Shown here: piece by piece, positions 17,147 through 25,905 of the stretch
Layout: every line of letters starts with the position of its first letter
How positions within the stretch are numbered: the stretch's first letter is position 1
Source of the DNA: an uncultured Selenomonadales bacterium
GTDB lineage: Bacteria; Bacillota; Negativicutes; Selenomonadales; Selenomonadaceae
Reading direction: 5' to 3'
NCBI GenBank assembly: GCA_937877655.1
Contig: CALFJC010000101.1
Span: 14,293-78,292 of the forward strand
DNA: 64,000 bases
Notes under the pieces: model-generated
What the model saw: the letters and a program-made list of their open reading frames with translations, nothing else
The model's database searches: none
What the model was told of the DNA's origin: nothing
Program-made: the position numbers and the translations under genes

Positions 17147-17799
17147 TGCTGTTGCTCCTGATATTGACGGAAATTTTTCAAAACGCAAATCGGTCTTTTC
17201 TGCGAGGCATTTCCGAAAGGATTATCAATCAACAAATCTGATGCAAGTTGAGCATTCATGCCCGCCGTTGCTCCGACAATCCGAGAACGTTTTAAATCAT
17301 TAACGTCAGCTATCATTGCGCCGAAACATTTTAAGCGCGTCTTGAGATCGTCAACAACTTTTTCGGGATTTTCGGGACCGTAGACAACGCATTTATCAAA
17401 GGGCGGCATTGTTCCGGTTACGTCGTCGATAAGAGCCGCTTGACGCCCGCCCCATTTGTAAAACAGCCCGCGAAGTCCGACAACCTTTCCAAAAAAACCC
17501 GCAACCAATGCAAAGGCAACGCGCCATTCGCCTTCCTTTTCCATAAGAGCTTGCATACCGTGCGGCGTCGCCAAACTTCCGTAATCGGGAATGAATTTGC
17601 AACAGAGTTTTGCAAGGTTGCTGATTTTCATTTCATCGGGACGAATAATATTTCCCTGCGTTATCGCAACAACACTTTCGGCAACCGTGACAACGTCGTC
17701 GGGCGTGATTATGTCGCGTGTATACTTTTCTATCACGTCGACAATGTCATCTTTCGGCGTTAAAATTCTGGTTGTTATCGGAATAATTTCCACGTTCAT
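17143..17799 (-). CDS. CofE-like (F420-0:gamma-glutamyl ligase family) protein
   Basis: 218 residues related to the CofE gamma-glutamyl ligase fold: [20 protein letters not shown] at the N-terminus, [14 protein letters not shown], and [22 protein letters not shown]. No F420 biosynthesis genes are nearby, and Negativicutes are not known F420 producers, so the true substrate is probably another gamma-glutamyl acceptor. ATG at 17799 follows AAGGAG. It sits between a membrane-anchored unknown and a secreted GH84 enzyme in one operon. Confidence 0.75.
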   Translation of the reverse strand: MNVEIIPITTRILTPKDDIVDVIEKYTRDIITPDDVVTVAESVVAITQGNIIRPDEMKISNLAKLCCKFIPDYGSLATPHGMQALMEKEGEWRVAFALVAGFFGKVVGLRGLFYKWGGRQAALIDDVTGTMPPFDKCVVYGPENPEKVVDDLKTRLKCFGAMIADVNDLKRSRIVGATAGMNAQLASDLLIDNPFGNASQKRPICVLKNFRQYQEQQQ

Positions 17800-17811
17800 A
17801 AAAATTTCTCC

Positions 17812-18351
17812 TTAGTCTTTGATAAGTTTGACGCCCAAGAGTTTTGAAAGTTCTTCGGCAGTCAAAATCACTCGCGCTATCGACCAATGCATGGGCGTCC
17901 GTCCGACTTCCCGATAAATAAATTCGATTGGAAAATCTACCATGCGGGCGACTGCTTCTTCCAACGAAAGATTTTTCCGCGCAGTCAATGTAACTTTCGC
18001 CACAAGATTTACGCTCTGCTGATGTTCCAAAACCAACGCTTCAAAATAATCATCTTCGCGAGGAACTCCTTCGCGCTCCGCCTTGCCGCGCACGTCCATT
18101 CCGTCATATTGCTCGAAAGGCAAAAGCGGATGGCAAATCGCGTCGACTATCATTGCGCTTTGAGTTCCTTCGTTGCGAAATTCTATCGTCGTTGAGATCG
18201 TCACAGATTTTTTGTAGCGTTTTTCGATTTTGAACGGCGAGCGGCTTTCGAGCTTCGGAACAACTTTTTCCTTCCTTCCTTTCAAATAAAGCCACAAAAT
18301 CAACACGACCGCCAAAATTGCGAGGAGCAATCCTTCAAATATCATTGCCAA
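17812..18351 (-). CDS. Membrane-anchored protein of unknown function
   Basis: 179 residues with one N-terminal transmembrane helix (EGLLLAILAVVLILWLYLKG), then a soluble domain of mixed beta character (SVTISTTIEFRNEGTQSAMI) and a helical C-terminus. It starts at a TTG (18351) behind GGAGG, or the ATG at 18345. It is the first gene of the operon with the CofE-like and GH84 genes. I do not recognise the domain. Confidence 0.7.
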   Translation of the reverse strand: MAMIFEGLLLAILAVVLILWLYLKGRKEKVVPKLESRSPFKIEKRYKKSVTISTTIEFRNEGTQSAMIVDAICHPLLPFEQYDGMDVRGKAEREGVPREDDYFEALVLEHQQSVNLVAKVTLTARKNLSLEEAVARMVDFPIEFIYREVGRTPMHWSIARVILTAEELSKLLGVKLIKD

Positions 18352-18427
18352 ATTTTTTCAACCTCCGAATAAAAGTTTAATCAATCGAAGGATTTTACAC
18401 GAAAACCATTTGCAAGTCAAAGTTTTA

Positions 18428-18517
18428 AGGGAAATGGGAAAAGGGAAATGGGAAAAGGGAAATGGGAAAAGGGAAATGGGAGAAGTCTTTTCCCTTCTCC
18501 CGTCGCCCTTTTCCCTT
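18428..18517. repeat. GGGAAATGGGAAAA tandem repeat with inverted counterpart
   Basis: About four copies of a 14 nt unit (18428-18482), then CCCTTCTCCC and CCCTTTTCCC on the other side of a short spacer, forming a long purine/pyrimidine hairpin just upstream of the next promoter. Confidence 0.85.
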
Positions 18518-18519
18518 AC

Positions 18520-18548
18520 TTGACGGTTAGCACTTTACCGAATAAAAT
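18520..18548 (+). promoter_or_regulatory. Promoter of acetyltransferase-protease operon
   Basis: TTGACG (18520-18525), 17 nt, TAAAAT (18543-18548). Confidence 0.6.
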
Positions 18549-18576
18549 ATTTTCATTGCTGAAAGGAGTCTTGCCA

Positions 18577-19149
18577 ATGACCGAATTGGAAAAACTTCGC
18601 GCAGGTTTGGAATTCGATTTCACAGACCCCGAAGTCGACGCACTGAAATTAAACGCCGTGAAACTCTGTCAAAAACTCAACGCAACCGACGTGACGGATT
18701 ATGAGACCAAAGAAAAAATTATCCGCGAACTTTTTGGGAGCGCGGGAAAAAATCCCGTCGTCCTGCCCGTCTTCAACTGCGACAACGGAAAAAATATTCA
18801 TGTCGGAGATAATTTCCTTGCCAATTACAACGTGACGATCCTTGACATTGTCGAAGTTAAAATCGGAAATAACGTGATGATTGCGCCGCACACGCTGATA
18901 ACGACAATCGGACATCCCTTAAGCCCCGCCAAGCGCAGAAAAAATATCGGAGTCACTGCGCCGGTTAAAATCGGAAATGATGTTTGGATTGGCTCGAACG
19001 TAACGATTTTGCCGGGCGTGACGATTGGAAATAATGTCGTGGTGGCGGCGGGCGCGGTTGTCACGAAAAATATTCCCAATAATTCTCTGGTCGGAGGCGT
19101 CCCTGCGAAGTTGATTAAAACTTTGATTAACGATATTGAGGAGGAATGA
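18577..19149 (+). CDS. Hexapeptide-repeat sugar O-acetyltransferase (Maa/LacA type)
   Basis: 190 residues. The N-terminal Mac domain (MTELEKLRAGLEFDFTD) is followed by left-handed beta-helix hexapeptides (IHVGDNFLANYNVTILD, VKIGNDVWIGSNVTILPGVT) and the catalytic-region histidine in TTIGHPLS. Family members acetylate maltose, galactosides or similar sugars with acetyl-CoA. The ATG at 18577 follows GAAAGGAG. Its stop overlaps the start of the M16C peptidase gene. Confidence 0.9.
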   Translation: MTELEKLRAGLEFDFTDPEVDALKLNAVKLCQKLNATDVTDYETKEKIIRELFGSAGKNPVVLPVFNCDNGKNIHVGDNFLANYNVTILDIVEVKIGNNVMIAPHTLITTIGHPLSPAKRRKNIGVTAPVKIGNDVWIGSNVTILPGVTIGNNVVVAAGAVVTKNIPNNSLVGGVPAKLIKTLINDIEEE

Positions 19150-22097
19150 ATTTGGAAATTAATAAAGAACTTAACGGCTTTCGTTTGAAAAATTTTTCCG
19201 AAGTCGCCGAGCTCGGCGCGAAGACTTACGAGTTTGAACACATTAAAACGGGCGCGAAACTTTTTTATGTCGCGGCAGATGATGACAACAAAGTTTTTTA
19301 TATCGGCTTCCGCACGCCGCCGAAAGATGATACGGGCGTTGCGCACATTGTCGAACACTCGGTTTTGTGCGGCTCGAAAAAATATCCTTTGAAGGAGCCG
19401 TTCGTTGAGCTCGTCAAAGGTTCGCTGAATACTTTTCTGAACGCCATGACTTATCCCGACAAAACCGTTTATCCCGTCGCCAGCCGCAACGCAAAAGATT
19501 TTCGCAACCTTCAGGACGTTTATCTCGACGCGGTTTTTAATCCCGTCATGTTGAAGACGCCCGAAATTTTGATGCAGGAAGGCTGGCATTATGAAGTAAT
19601 TAGGAATGAGGAATTAGGAATTAGGAATGAAGAAGAGTTATCGTTGAAGTACAGCGGCGTTGTTTATAACGAAATGAAAGGCGCGTTGTCTTCGCCCGAT
19701 GACATTTTGGGCAGCAAACTTTTGCAAAAAACTTTTCCGCAAAATTGTTACGGCTTTCAATCGGGCGGCGACCCCGAAGCAATTCCGAATCTCACACAGG
19801 AAAAATTTATCGCCTTCCATCAAAAATTTTATCACCCGTCGAACAGTTTCATTTATCTTTACGGCGACGTGGACATTGCCGAGCAGTTGGATTATCTCAA
19901 CCGCGAATATCTTTCCGCCTTTGAAAAAATCGAAGTTGATTCGGAAATTTCCTTGCAACCGACTTTCGCCGAGATGAAAATTTTTGACGAAGTTTATCCG
20001 ATTGGCGAAGAAGAATCCGCCGCCGAAAAAACTTTTCTTGCGTTAAATCTGGTTGTCGGCAACGTCGAAGATACTCTTACGAATTTGGGCTTGGGGATTT
20101 TGAGTCACGCGCTGTTTTCGAGCCCCGCCGCGCCCGTCCGCAAAGCTCTGATTGATTCGGGTTTGGGAAAAGATGTCGATGTCGGGCTTGAAGACGATTT
20201 GCGCCAACCGACTTTTACAATCACGCTGAGCGGCTCGGAAAAAAATCGTGCAGAAAAATTTTACAACCTTTTGAACGACGAACTTAAAAAGCTCGCCGAC
20301 AACGGCATTGACAAAACTTTGTTGCAGGCATCGATAAATTTGATGGAGTTTCGTCTTCGCGAGGCGGACTTCGGGCTTGCGCCAAAAGGTTTGATTTACG
20401 GCTTGCGACTTTTGAAAACTTGGCTTTACGGCGGCGACCCGAATGCTTATCTGCGTTACGAAGAAGATTTGGCGGCGATTAAGCGCGGGCTTGACGAAAA
20501 TTATTTTGAAAATCTCGTTCGGAAATATTTTTTGGAAAATCCGCACAAAGTTTTGATGACGCTCGCGCCCGATAAAAATTTTGCCAAAAAACGTGACGCC
20601 GAGCAGGCAAAAAAGCTTGCAGAAATTAAATCCCGCTTGACTCCCGCGCAGATTGAAGAAATTATCTCGACGACCGCGAAATTAAAACTCCGTCAACAAA
20701 CTCCCGATTCGCCAGAAGCTTTGAAGACAATTCCGATTCTCAAGCGCGAAGACCTTCGCAAGGAGGCGGAGCATTTCCCGTTACAATTCCGTGACATTGA
20801 CGGCGCGAAAATTCTTTTCAGCAACCTCGACACGCACGGCATAATTTATCTGACTTTTTATTTCGACGCCCTTAAAGTTCCGCAAGATAAAATTTGCCAT
20901 GCCTACCTTTTGACGGAGCTTTTGGGCAATATCGATACCAAAAAACATTCCTACGAAGAACTTGCGATTCTTACAAATTTGCATGTCGGCGGCTTCGGAA
21001 CAAATCTCCGCGCAGATCCCGAAAAAGATTCGCCGAATTCATTTGCGCCGCGCATGAAAGTTTTTGTCAAAGCGTTGGAATCAAAACTCGCCGAGATGAC
21101 AGACATCCTCGCGGAAATTTTCAACGAAACAATTTTCACGAACAAAAAACGCCTGCGCGAACTTGTCGAACAGGAGCAAATCGGTTTTGAATTGAACTTA
21201 CAAAACATGGCGACGCAAATAGTTTCCGCGCAGCTCGTCGCTTATCAAAATAAATCCGGAGCTTACAACGCCGCCGCTTTTCTGCCTTACAACAAATTTT
21301 TAAAAGATTTGCTTGCGAACTTCGACGAGAAATTTGAAGATTTTGTTGACGAATTGCGCGACGTGTTCAATCGCCTTGTCAATCGCAACGGCTTGATTAT
21401 CAGCGTGACGGCTCCCGAAGAGCTTTACAAAAAATTTGTGCCGCATCTCCACAAACTTTTGAAGGGAATGACGGTTGACGAATACCAGCGCGAACATTAT
21501 TCTTTTCCTTGCAAGCCGAAAAACGAAGGACTTTATTCGCAAAGCCGCGTTCAATACGTCGGCAAGGGCGCGAATTTTATCGAGCTTGGGCACGAATACA
21601 CGGGCGCGCTGAACATTTTGGAAACGATTTTGCGCTATGAATATCTCTGGATAAAAATTCGTGTGCAGGGCGGCGCGTATGGAGCTTTTGCGAGTTTCAA
21701 TCGCAACGGAAATTTATTTTTCGGCTCTTATCGCGACCCGAATCTTTCCGAGACGCTGAAAACTTTTGACGGCACGGCTGACTTCCTTAAAAATTTCGAC
21801 GTGAGCGACCGCGAAATGGACAAATACATTATCGGCACGCTGAGTAAATCCGACAAGCCGTTGACGCCTTCGCTTAAGGGACAAGTTGCCGCCGATTTTT
21901 GCTTGAGAAATATTACTTACGCCGACCGCCAAAAATCTCGCGATGAAATTTTATCTGCGCGGCAGGAAGATATTCGCGCCTTGTCTAAATTGGTTGCGGA
22001 CTGCATGAAACAAAATTATCTGTGCGTTTTCGGCAATGAAGAGATTATCAAGGAGCACAAAGAAATTTTCGGCGAAATAAAATCGGCGACGGATTGA
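19146..22097 (+). CDS. M16C metallopeptidase (PreP/insulinase family)
   Basis: 983 residues, the usual length for the M16C presequence-protease-type family with four half-domains in one chain. The inverted zinc motif HIVEH is at residues 67-71 in TGVAHIVEHSVLCGSKKYP. The distal glutamate lies in the family segment GVVYNEMKG. It is cytoplasmic by lack of a signal, and likely degrades peptides. About 12 residues (EVIRNEELGIRNEE, near 150-163) are encoded by an ATTAGGAAT-type repeat inserted in frame just before LSLKYSGVVYNEMKG. The ATG overlaps the stop of the acetyltransferase. Confidence 0.93.
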   Translation: MNLEINKELNGFRLKNFSEVAELGAKTYEFEHIKTGAKLFYVAADDDNKVFYIGFRTPPKDDTGVAHIVEHSVLCGSKKYPLKEPFVELVKGSLNTFLNAMTYPDKTVYPVASRNAKDFRNLQDVYLDAVFNPVMLKTPEILMQEGWHYEVIRNEELGIRNEEELSLKYSGVVYNEMKGALSSPDDILGSKLLQKTFPQNCYGFQSGGDPEAIPNLTQEKFIAFHQKFYHPSNSFIYLYGDVDIAEQLDYLNREYLSAFEKIEVDSEISLQPTFAEMKIFDEVYPIGEEESAAEKTFLALNLVVGNVEDTLTNLGLGILSHALFSSPAAPVRKALIDSGLGKDVDVGLEDDLRQPTFTITLSGSEKNRAEKFYNLLNDELKKLADNGIDKTLLQASINLMEFRLREADFGLAPKGLIYGLRLLKTWLYGGDPNAYLRYEEDLAAIKRGLDENYFENLVRKYFLENPHKVLMTLAPDKNFAKKRDAEQAKKLAEIKSRLTPAQIEEIISTTAKLKLRQQTPDSPEALKTIPILKREDLRKEAEHFPLQFRDIDGAKILFSNLDTHGIIYLTFYFDALKVPQDKICHAYLLTELLGNIDTKKHSYEELAILTNLHVGGFGTNLRADPEKDSPNSFAPRMKVFVKALESKLAEMTDILAEIFNETIFTNKKRLRELVEQEQIGFELNLQNMATQIVSAQLVAYQNKSGAYNAAAFLPYNKFLKDLLANFDEKFEDFVDELRDVFNRLVNRNGLIISVTAPEELYKKFVPHLHKLLKGMTVDEYQREHYSFPCKPKNEGLYSQSRVQYVGKGANFIELGHEYTGALNILETILRYEYLWIKIRVQGGAYGAFASFNRNGNLFFGSYRDPNLSETLKTFDGTADFLKNFDVSDREMDKYIIGTLSKSDKPLTPSLKGQVAADFCLRNITYADRQKSRDEILSARQEDIRALSKLVADCMKQNYLCVFGNEEIIKEHKEIFGEIKSATD
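19591..19635 (+). repeat. ATTAGGAAT-type repeat inside the M16C coding sequence
   Basis: AATTAGGAATGAGGAATTAG continued by further units, in frame, matching the intergenic repeats of the window. Confidence 0.9.
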
Positions 22098-22104
22098 CGA
22101 GGTA

Positions 22105-22596
22105 TTGAACGAGCAAATGGATTTTGGAATTATAAATGAACAAACTGTTGATCTTGTTTCTACCATGCATGAAGCAGGCGTTCCTTTCGGCAAATCGCTT
22201 GCGTTGTTCGGCATAGGTTTCAGTCTTGGAAAAAGTTTCATCAAAATAAGACACAAAAAAGGGCGTGCGAGCGTTGCGATTGCCGATGTTATTCGTGACG
22301 TAATAATTTTTTTCATTCTGGGATATTTGCTTGGAGCAGTCGGTGTTGGAGACACACTTTCTGCCGCTGTCGATTCGGTGACTGAAACCATTGCGGAATT
22401 GTTGGGCGGCGAGAATAAAAATTTATCTGAGATTTTGTCGCAAAGGTTGCTCAACGGAATTCAATCTTCGGGCGCGGGAAGCAGTTCCATTGTTTCCGTA
22501 ATCGCCGAGGCGATTCAAAAAGGAATAGTTTCAAGTGTTTTAATGTTTATAGGAAGCGCATTAATCGGAATGTTCTTTGCTCTGTTTTTCAATTAG
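22105..22596 (+). CDS. Small membrane protein of unknown function
   Basis: 163 residues with hydrophobic segments near FGKSLALFGIGFSLGKSF, VIRDVIIFFILGYLLGAVGV and at the C-terminus (VLMFIGSALIGMFFALFF). Between them is a Ser/Gly-rich soluble loop. The start is a TTG at 22105 with a weak site, or the ATG at 22117. It follows the M16C peptidase by 7 nt, so it is probably in that operon. No family recognised. Confidence 0.7.
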   Translation: MNEQMDFGIINEQTVDLVSTMHEAGVPFGKSLALFGIGFSLGKSFIKIRHKKGRASVAIADVIRDVIIFFILGYLLGAVGVGDTLSAAVDSVTETIAELLGGENKNLSEILSQRLLNGIQSSGAGSSSIVSVIAEAIQKGIVSSVLMFIGSALIGMFFALFFN

Positions 22597-22664
22597 GAAC
22601 TAGGAACCAGGAACTAGGAACTAGAGTTTTCATTGCTCATTGCTAATTAATCATTACTAATTGC
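22594..22664. repeat. ATTAGGAAC/ACTAGGAAC and CATTGCTAATT repeats
   Basis: Two orientations of the short repeat between the membrane protein gene and dapA. Confidence 0.75.
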
Positions 22665-22682
22665 ATTTTGGGGGGAGTTTGA

Positions 22683-23573
22683 ATGAAAAAGTTACCATTT
22701 ATCGGGGCGTGTGTGGCGATTGTTACGCCCTTCGACGAGACGGGAATAAATTTTTCCGAGCTCGGAAGAATTATCGACGATCAGATTGAAAATTTGACGG
22801 ACGCGATTTGTATCACGGGCACGACGGGCGAGACTGCCACTCTCGACGACGAAGAACATAAAGCCGCGATAAAATTTGCCGTCGAGCACGTCAACGGGCG
22901 CGTCCCCGTCATTGCGGGCACGGGCTCCAACGATACTTCCTACGCAATTCAAATGTCTCAATACGCTGAAAAAGTCGGAGTAGACGCCGTCCTTTTGGTC
23001 ACGCCCTATTACAACAAGTGCACTCAAAACGGACTCGTCGCGCATTATTTGAAAATCGCCGACAGTATTAATATTCCCGTGATTCTTTACAATGTTCCGG
23101 GACGCACGGGCGTTGACATCAAGCCGGAGTCTTACGCAAAACTTTGCAAACACCCGCGCATTGTCGCAACAAAAGAAGCCAACGGAGATTTAACTTCAAT
23201 TCTTCGGACGCGCAAACTCTGCGGCGATGAACTTGCTGTTTATTCGGGCAATGACGATCAAACCGTCCCGATTCTCTCTCTCGGCGGAAGCGGAGTCATT
23301 TCGGTTTTGTCGAATGTCGCGCCGCGTGACACCCATCTAATCTGCCAAAATTATTTCGACGGAAAAATTGCGGAGGCGTCGCGTATGCAAATCGATTACT
23401 GCGATTTAATCGACGCGCTTTTCTGCGAAGTGAATCCAATTCCCGTCAAAACCGCAATGGGACTTTTGGGCTGGAACGTAGGAAAATTGCGTATGCCGCT
23501 CAGCGAAATGGAACCCGCGCATCTTGAAATTTTGAAAAACGCGCTTAAAGCTCACGGACTTTTGAAGGAGTGA
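22683..23573 (+). CDS. dapA: 4-hydroxy-tetrahydrodipicolinate synthase
   Basis: 296 residues of the DHDPS TIM barrel, the first committed step to lysine and diaminopimelate. Visible: VAIVTPFDETGINF, CITGTTGETATL (pyruvate-binding TT), LLVTPYYNKCTQNG, VILYNVPGRTGV with the catalytic tyrosine region, and the Schiff-base lysine in IVATKEANGD. The ATG follows GGGGGGAG. A small conserved gene and a secreted protein gene follow closely. Confidence 0.96.
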   Translation: MKKLPFIGACVAIVTPFDETGINFSELGRIIDDQIENLTDAICITGTTGETATLDDEEHKAAIKFAVEHVNGRVPVIAGTGSNDTSYAIQMSQYAEKVGVDAVLLVTPYYNKCTQNGLVAHYLKIADSINIPVILYNVPGRTGVDIKPESYAKLCKHPRIVATKEANGDLTSILRTRKLCGDELAVYSGNDDQTVPILSLGGSGVISVLSNVAPRDTHLICQNYFDGKIAEASRMQIDYCDLIDALFCEVNPIPVKTAMGLLGWNVGKLRMPLSEMEPAHLEILKNALKAHGLLKE

Positions 23574-23578
23574 GAATT

Positions 23579-23851
23579 ATGCGAATGTCCAAGCAAGAAC
23601 GGCTTCAGCAGAGTTACGAAAAAGACATGAAGAAACTTCTCCCTTACGGCGTGAAGACCGACGAACAAGGCAGATATTTGGTTCACATTGACAATTCAAA
23701 CAACATGCCGAAAGCTTATTTTGCCGACAAGACGGGCGCGAGAGTAAGAATTACCGCCAATACTTTTTATCGCTGGCTTGAGGAAGGAAAAGCCGTTGAA
23801 GTCAGCGATGAAGAGTTGCCGCGCAGTAAAAAGAAAAAACTGAAAGTCTGA
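23579..23851 (+). CDS. Small conserved protein of unknown function
   Basis: 90 residues starting MRMSKQERLQQSYEKDMKKL behind AAGGAGTGAG. Basic and probably soluble, with ITANTFYRWLEEGKAVEVSD and a lysine-rich end (PRSKKKKLKV). It starts 5 nt after dapA and is clearly co-transcribed. No known domain recognised. Confidence 0.75.
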   Translation: MRMSKQERLQQSYEKDMKKLLPYGVKTDEQGRYLVHIDNSNNMPKAYFADKTGARVRITANTFYRWLEEGKAVEVSDEELPRSKKKKLKV

Positions 23852-23864
23852 AAGGAGAATCGCC

Positions 23865-24524
23865 ATGAAAAAGTTTTTAGCCGCGTTGGCAATGTTGGCG
23901 ATATTTTTGACTTCGTCCGTCGCATTGGCGGCTTACGAAGAAAATATCGAAGAAGACGCCGACTTGACAACGATAAAGACAATGGCTGTCGCGATGCCGA
24001 ATTTTTATAAAATGGAAGAGGCTGAACCGACAATCGACGAACTTACGAAATCGATTTACGCCGCCGGCAGAGACACTTCTTCGCACGACATAATTTCTTA
24101 CGAGGAAATAGCCGCCGCCGTTCGCCGCGATACCGGCGTTGATATTTATTCGCTTGACACCGTCGAGGCAGAGAAAATTTTCAACGCGAACATTGCCAAA
24201 TACGCCGATACTTACATGATAACGACCGTCGCCAACAATTCGGGCAGACCGTGGCTTTTCTTCTACGTTTACAATGCCGCCGACCAAAAACTTCTTTACA
24301 CTTACAGTTTGCAGTCGAGTTCAATCGGCAAAAACGCCAAAGATTATCGCAAAGCCGCCGAAAATTTTTATAAACAATTCGACATGACTTCCGAGAAAAA
24401 TTTGAGTAAGGAAGACAAAAAGAATGCCGAAGCCAAGCGCGAGGCGAAGGCTCAAAAACGCAAGATTAAAAAGGTGACTTACAAAACCGGGCAATCGAAA
24501 GCCGATTTGGTCAAGAAAAAATAG
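23865..24524 (+). CDS. Secreted protein of unknown function
   Basis: 219 residues with a signal peptide (MKKFLAALAMLAIFLTSSVA, cleavage near ALAA). The mature part is acidic at first (YEENIEEDADL), then mixed, with a highly basic C-terminus (KREAKAQKRKIKKVTYK). The central part (KTMAVAMPNFYKMEEAEPT ... YMITTVANNSGRPWLFFYVY) looks like a folded periplasmic domain. ATG follows AAAGGAGAATCGCC. Third gene of the dapA operon. Confidence 0.75.
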   Translation: MKKFLAALAMLAIFLTSSVALAAYEENIEEDADLTTIKTMAVAMPNFYKMEEAEPTIDELTKSIYAAGRDTSSHDIISYEEIAAAVRRDTGVDIYSLDTVEAEKIFNANIAKYADTYMITTVANNSGRPWLFFYVYNAADQKLLYTYSLQSSSIGKNAKDYRKAAENFYKQFDMTSEKNLSKEDKKNAEAKREAKAQKRKIKKVTYKTGQSKADLVKKK

Positions 24525-24527
24525 ATG

Positions 24528-24605
24528 GAAAGATGGTTAGATTGAAAGATGGAAAGTAAAAGCTTTTCCACTTTCAATCTTTCCACCTTATGAACTTTCC
24601 ATCTT
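24528..24605. repeat. AGATGGAAAG short repeats, inverted
   Basis: AGATGGAAAGATGG and AGATTGAAAGATGG face CTTTCAATCTTTCC; a related run occurs at 45786-45822. Confidence 0.75.
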
Positions 24606-24621
24606 ATAATTTCATAACGCC

Positions 24622-24662
24622 AAAAAAAAATCCCGCCGAATTTTTCGACGGGATATTTTTTA
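24622..24662. terminator. Bidirectional terminator
   Basis: AAAAAAATCCCG-C-CGAA...TTCG-A-CGGGATATTTTTT between convergent genes. Confidence 0.85.
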
Positions 24663-25028
24663 TTCGCCGTAAAGAATCAGTCTGACCATTTGCCCGAACT
24701 CGGATTTGTTTGAATAATGTTGCGGCGGACGGCTCGATTTATTCGATTCAATTTCGGCTCGCGTATCGTAGGAAAGAATTTTCGACCACAAAATTTCGTA
24801 AGTTTTTTCGGCGTGATTTATTTTCACGTCGTAAACGTACATGCGATTCAAACTCGCCTTGATAACCGCCATGTTCACATAGAAAATTGCCGAATTTTCG
24901 GTTTGCACGGTGTCGGCGTCGTAGTAATAGCCCGTATCTTCCATTGCGTCGATAAATTTCAAATTCTCCGCCGCGCAGGTCGAATTCATCATAAAAATTG
25001 CCGCGCAGATTATAAAAAATTTTTTCAT
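24660..25028 (-). CDS. Small periplasmic protein of unknown function
   Basis: 122 residues with a signal peptide (MKKFFIICAAIFMMNSTCAA). The mature domain (FIDAMEDTGYYYDADTVQTE, FYVNMAVIKA, YVYDVKINHAEKTYEI) alternates beta strands and ends QMVRLILYGE. The pattern resembles short exported proteins common in Negativicutes, but I cannot name it. The start at 25028 follows AGGAGTGATTAA and lies 12 nt after the DUF218 gene, so they form an operon. Confidence 0.75.
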   Translation of the reverse strand: MKKFFIICAAIFMMNSTCAAENLKFIDAMEDTGYYYDADTVQTENSAIFYVNMAVIKASLNRMYVYDVKINHAEKTYEILWSKILSYDTRAEIESNKSSRPPQHYSNKSEFGQMVRLILYGE

Positions 25029-25039
25029 TTAATCACTCC

Positions 25040-25804
25040 TCATACGCCGAAAATTTCCGTTATGAAAGTCCGCAAAACTTCCTGCATAACCGTTACATTC
25101 AACAGCAAGGCTTCGGCTCGCGGGCGCAGTTTCGTATAATGAAAAGTCGGATTGTGCGCAACCGTAAAATCTGTCGGGTAAGGTATCGGCTCGAAGTTGC
25201 AAAGATTGAAATTCAGAACGGCGCGGTTCATGTGAAAGGCACTCGTCACGAGCACGGGCTTTTTGAAATTTTTTTCGCGCAAAATTTCTGCGGAATATCT
25301 TGCATTTTGAGTTGTGTTGACGCTCTTTGTTTCGACTAAAATTTTTTCTTCGGCGACGCCCAAAGTTTTTAAAATCCGCGCAGATATTTCCGCTTCCGCG
25401 CCCGAATCGCTGTAAGTTTGTCCGCCGCTTACCAAAATCGGCACGTTCAAAATTTTTTGCAGTCTGACCGCCGTCAAAAGTCTGTTGGCAGGGCTCGCGC
25501 ATAAAGCTCCCACGCCGTCAACGTCGGGCACTTGACTTATCGCGCCGCCGCCGAGTAAAACAATCACATCTGCGCCCAAAACTTCAATCTGCGCGGGCGG
25601 CATATAAGTTTTTTCCAACCAACCCATCAATCTTTCCGCAACCAAACTCGTACAAAGCAGATAGAAAATCGCCGTCCCGACCAAAACGATTAAAGAAAGT
25701 TTCCTGTCGATTCGGAAAAGCTTGACTGCCAACGCAACCATCAACAGAACAAAAATTCCCGGCGGCAAAATCCATGCGGCTCCGAATTTCAAAAAGTAAA
25801 CCAA
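25040..25804 (-). CDS. DUF218/YdcF-type (ElyC/SanA) membrane protein
   Basis: 254 residues. Two N-terminal transmembrane helices (ILPPGIFVLLMVALAVKLF and LSLIVLVGTAIFYLLCTSL), then a DUF218 domain with ADVIVLLGGGAI, PILVSGGQTYSDSGAEAE and PVLVTSAFHMNRA. ElyC in Escherichia affects envelope glycan lipid-carrier balance; the biochemical activity of the family is not settled. It starts at a TTG. Confidence 0.85.
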   Translation of the reverse strand: MVYFLKFGAAWILPPGIFVLLMVALAVKLFRIDRKLSLIVLVGTAIFYLLCTSLVAERLMGWLEKTYMPPAQIEVLGADVIVLLGGGAISQVPDVDGVGALCASPANRLLTAVRLQKILNVPILVSGGQTYSDSGAEAEISARILKTLGVAEEKILVETKSVNTTQNARYSAEILREKNFKKPVLVTSAFHMNRAVLNFNLCNFEPIPYPTDFTVAHNPTFHYTKLRPRAEALLLNVTVMQEVLRTFITEIFGV

Positions 25805-25862
25805 AAAATCACACTCGCTCGATTAATTTTTTTTCCATGATACAACAGCGGCGAAGGAAAAG

Positions 25863-25905
25863 CAATTAGGAACTAGGAATTAGGAACTAGGAATTAGGAG
25901 TTAAA
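25863..25905. repeat. AACTAGGAATTAGG tandem repeat
   Basis: Four tandem ATTAGGAACT/ATTAGGAATT-like units between the DUF218 gene and panC. Confidence 0.8.

Noticed and set aside
17143..17799. F420 biosynthesis enzyme CofE
   Set aside because: No other F420 genes in the window and an unlikely lineage, so only the fold-level name is kept.
18428..18517. Possible CRISPR-like array
   Set aside because: 14 nt units are directly adjacent without unique spacers; simple tandem repeat.
22600..22682. Lysine riboswitch before dapA
   Set aside because: The spacer is about 85 nt and filled with ATTAGGAAC-type repeats; no aptamer-like architecture.
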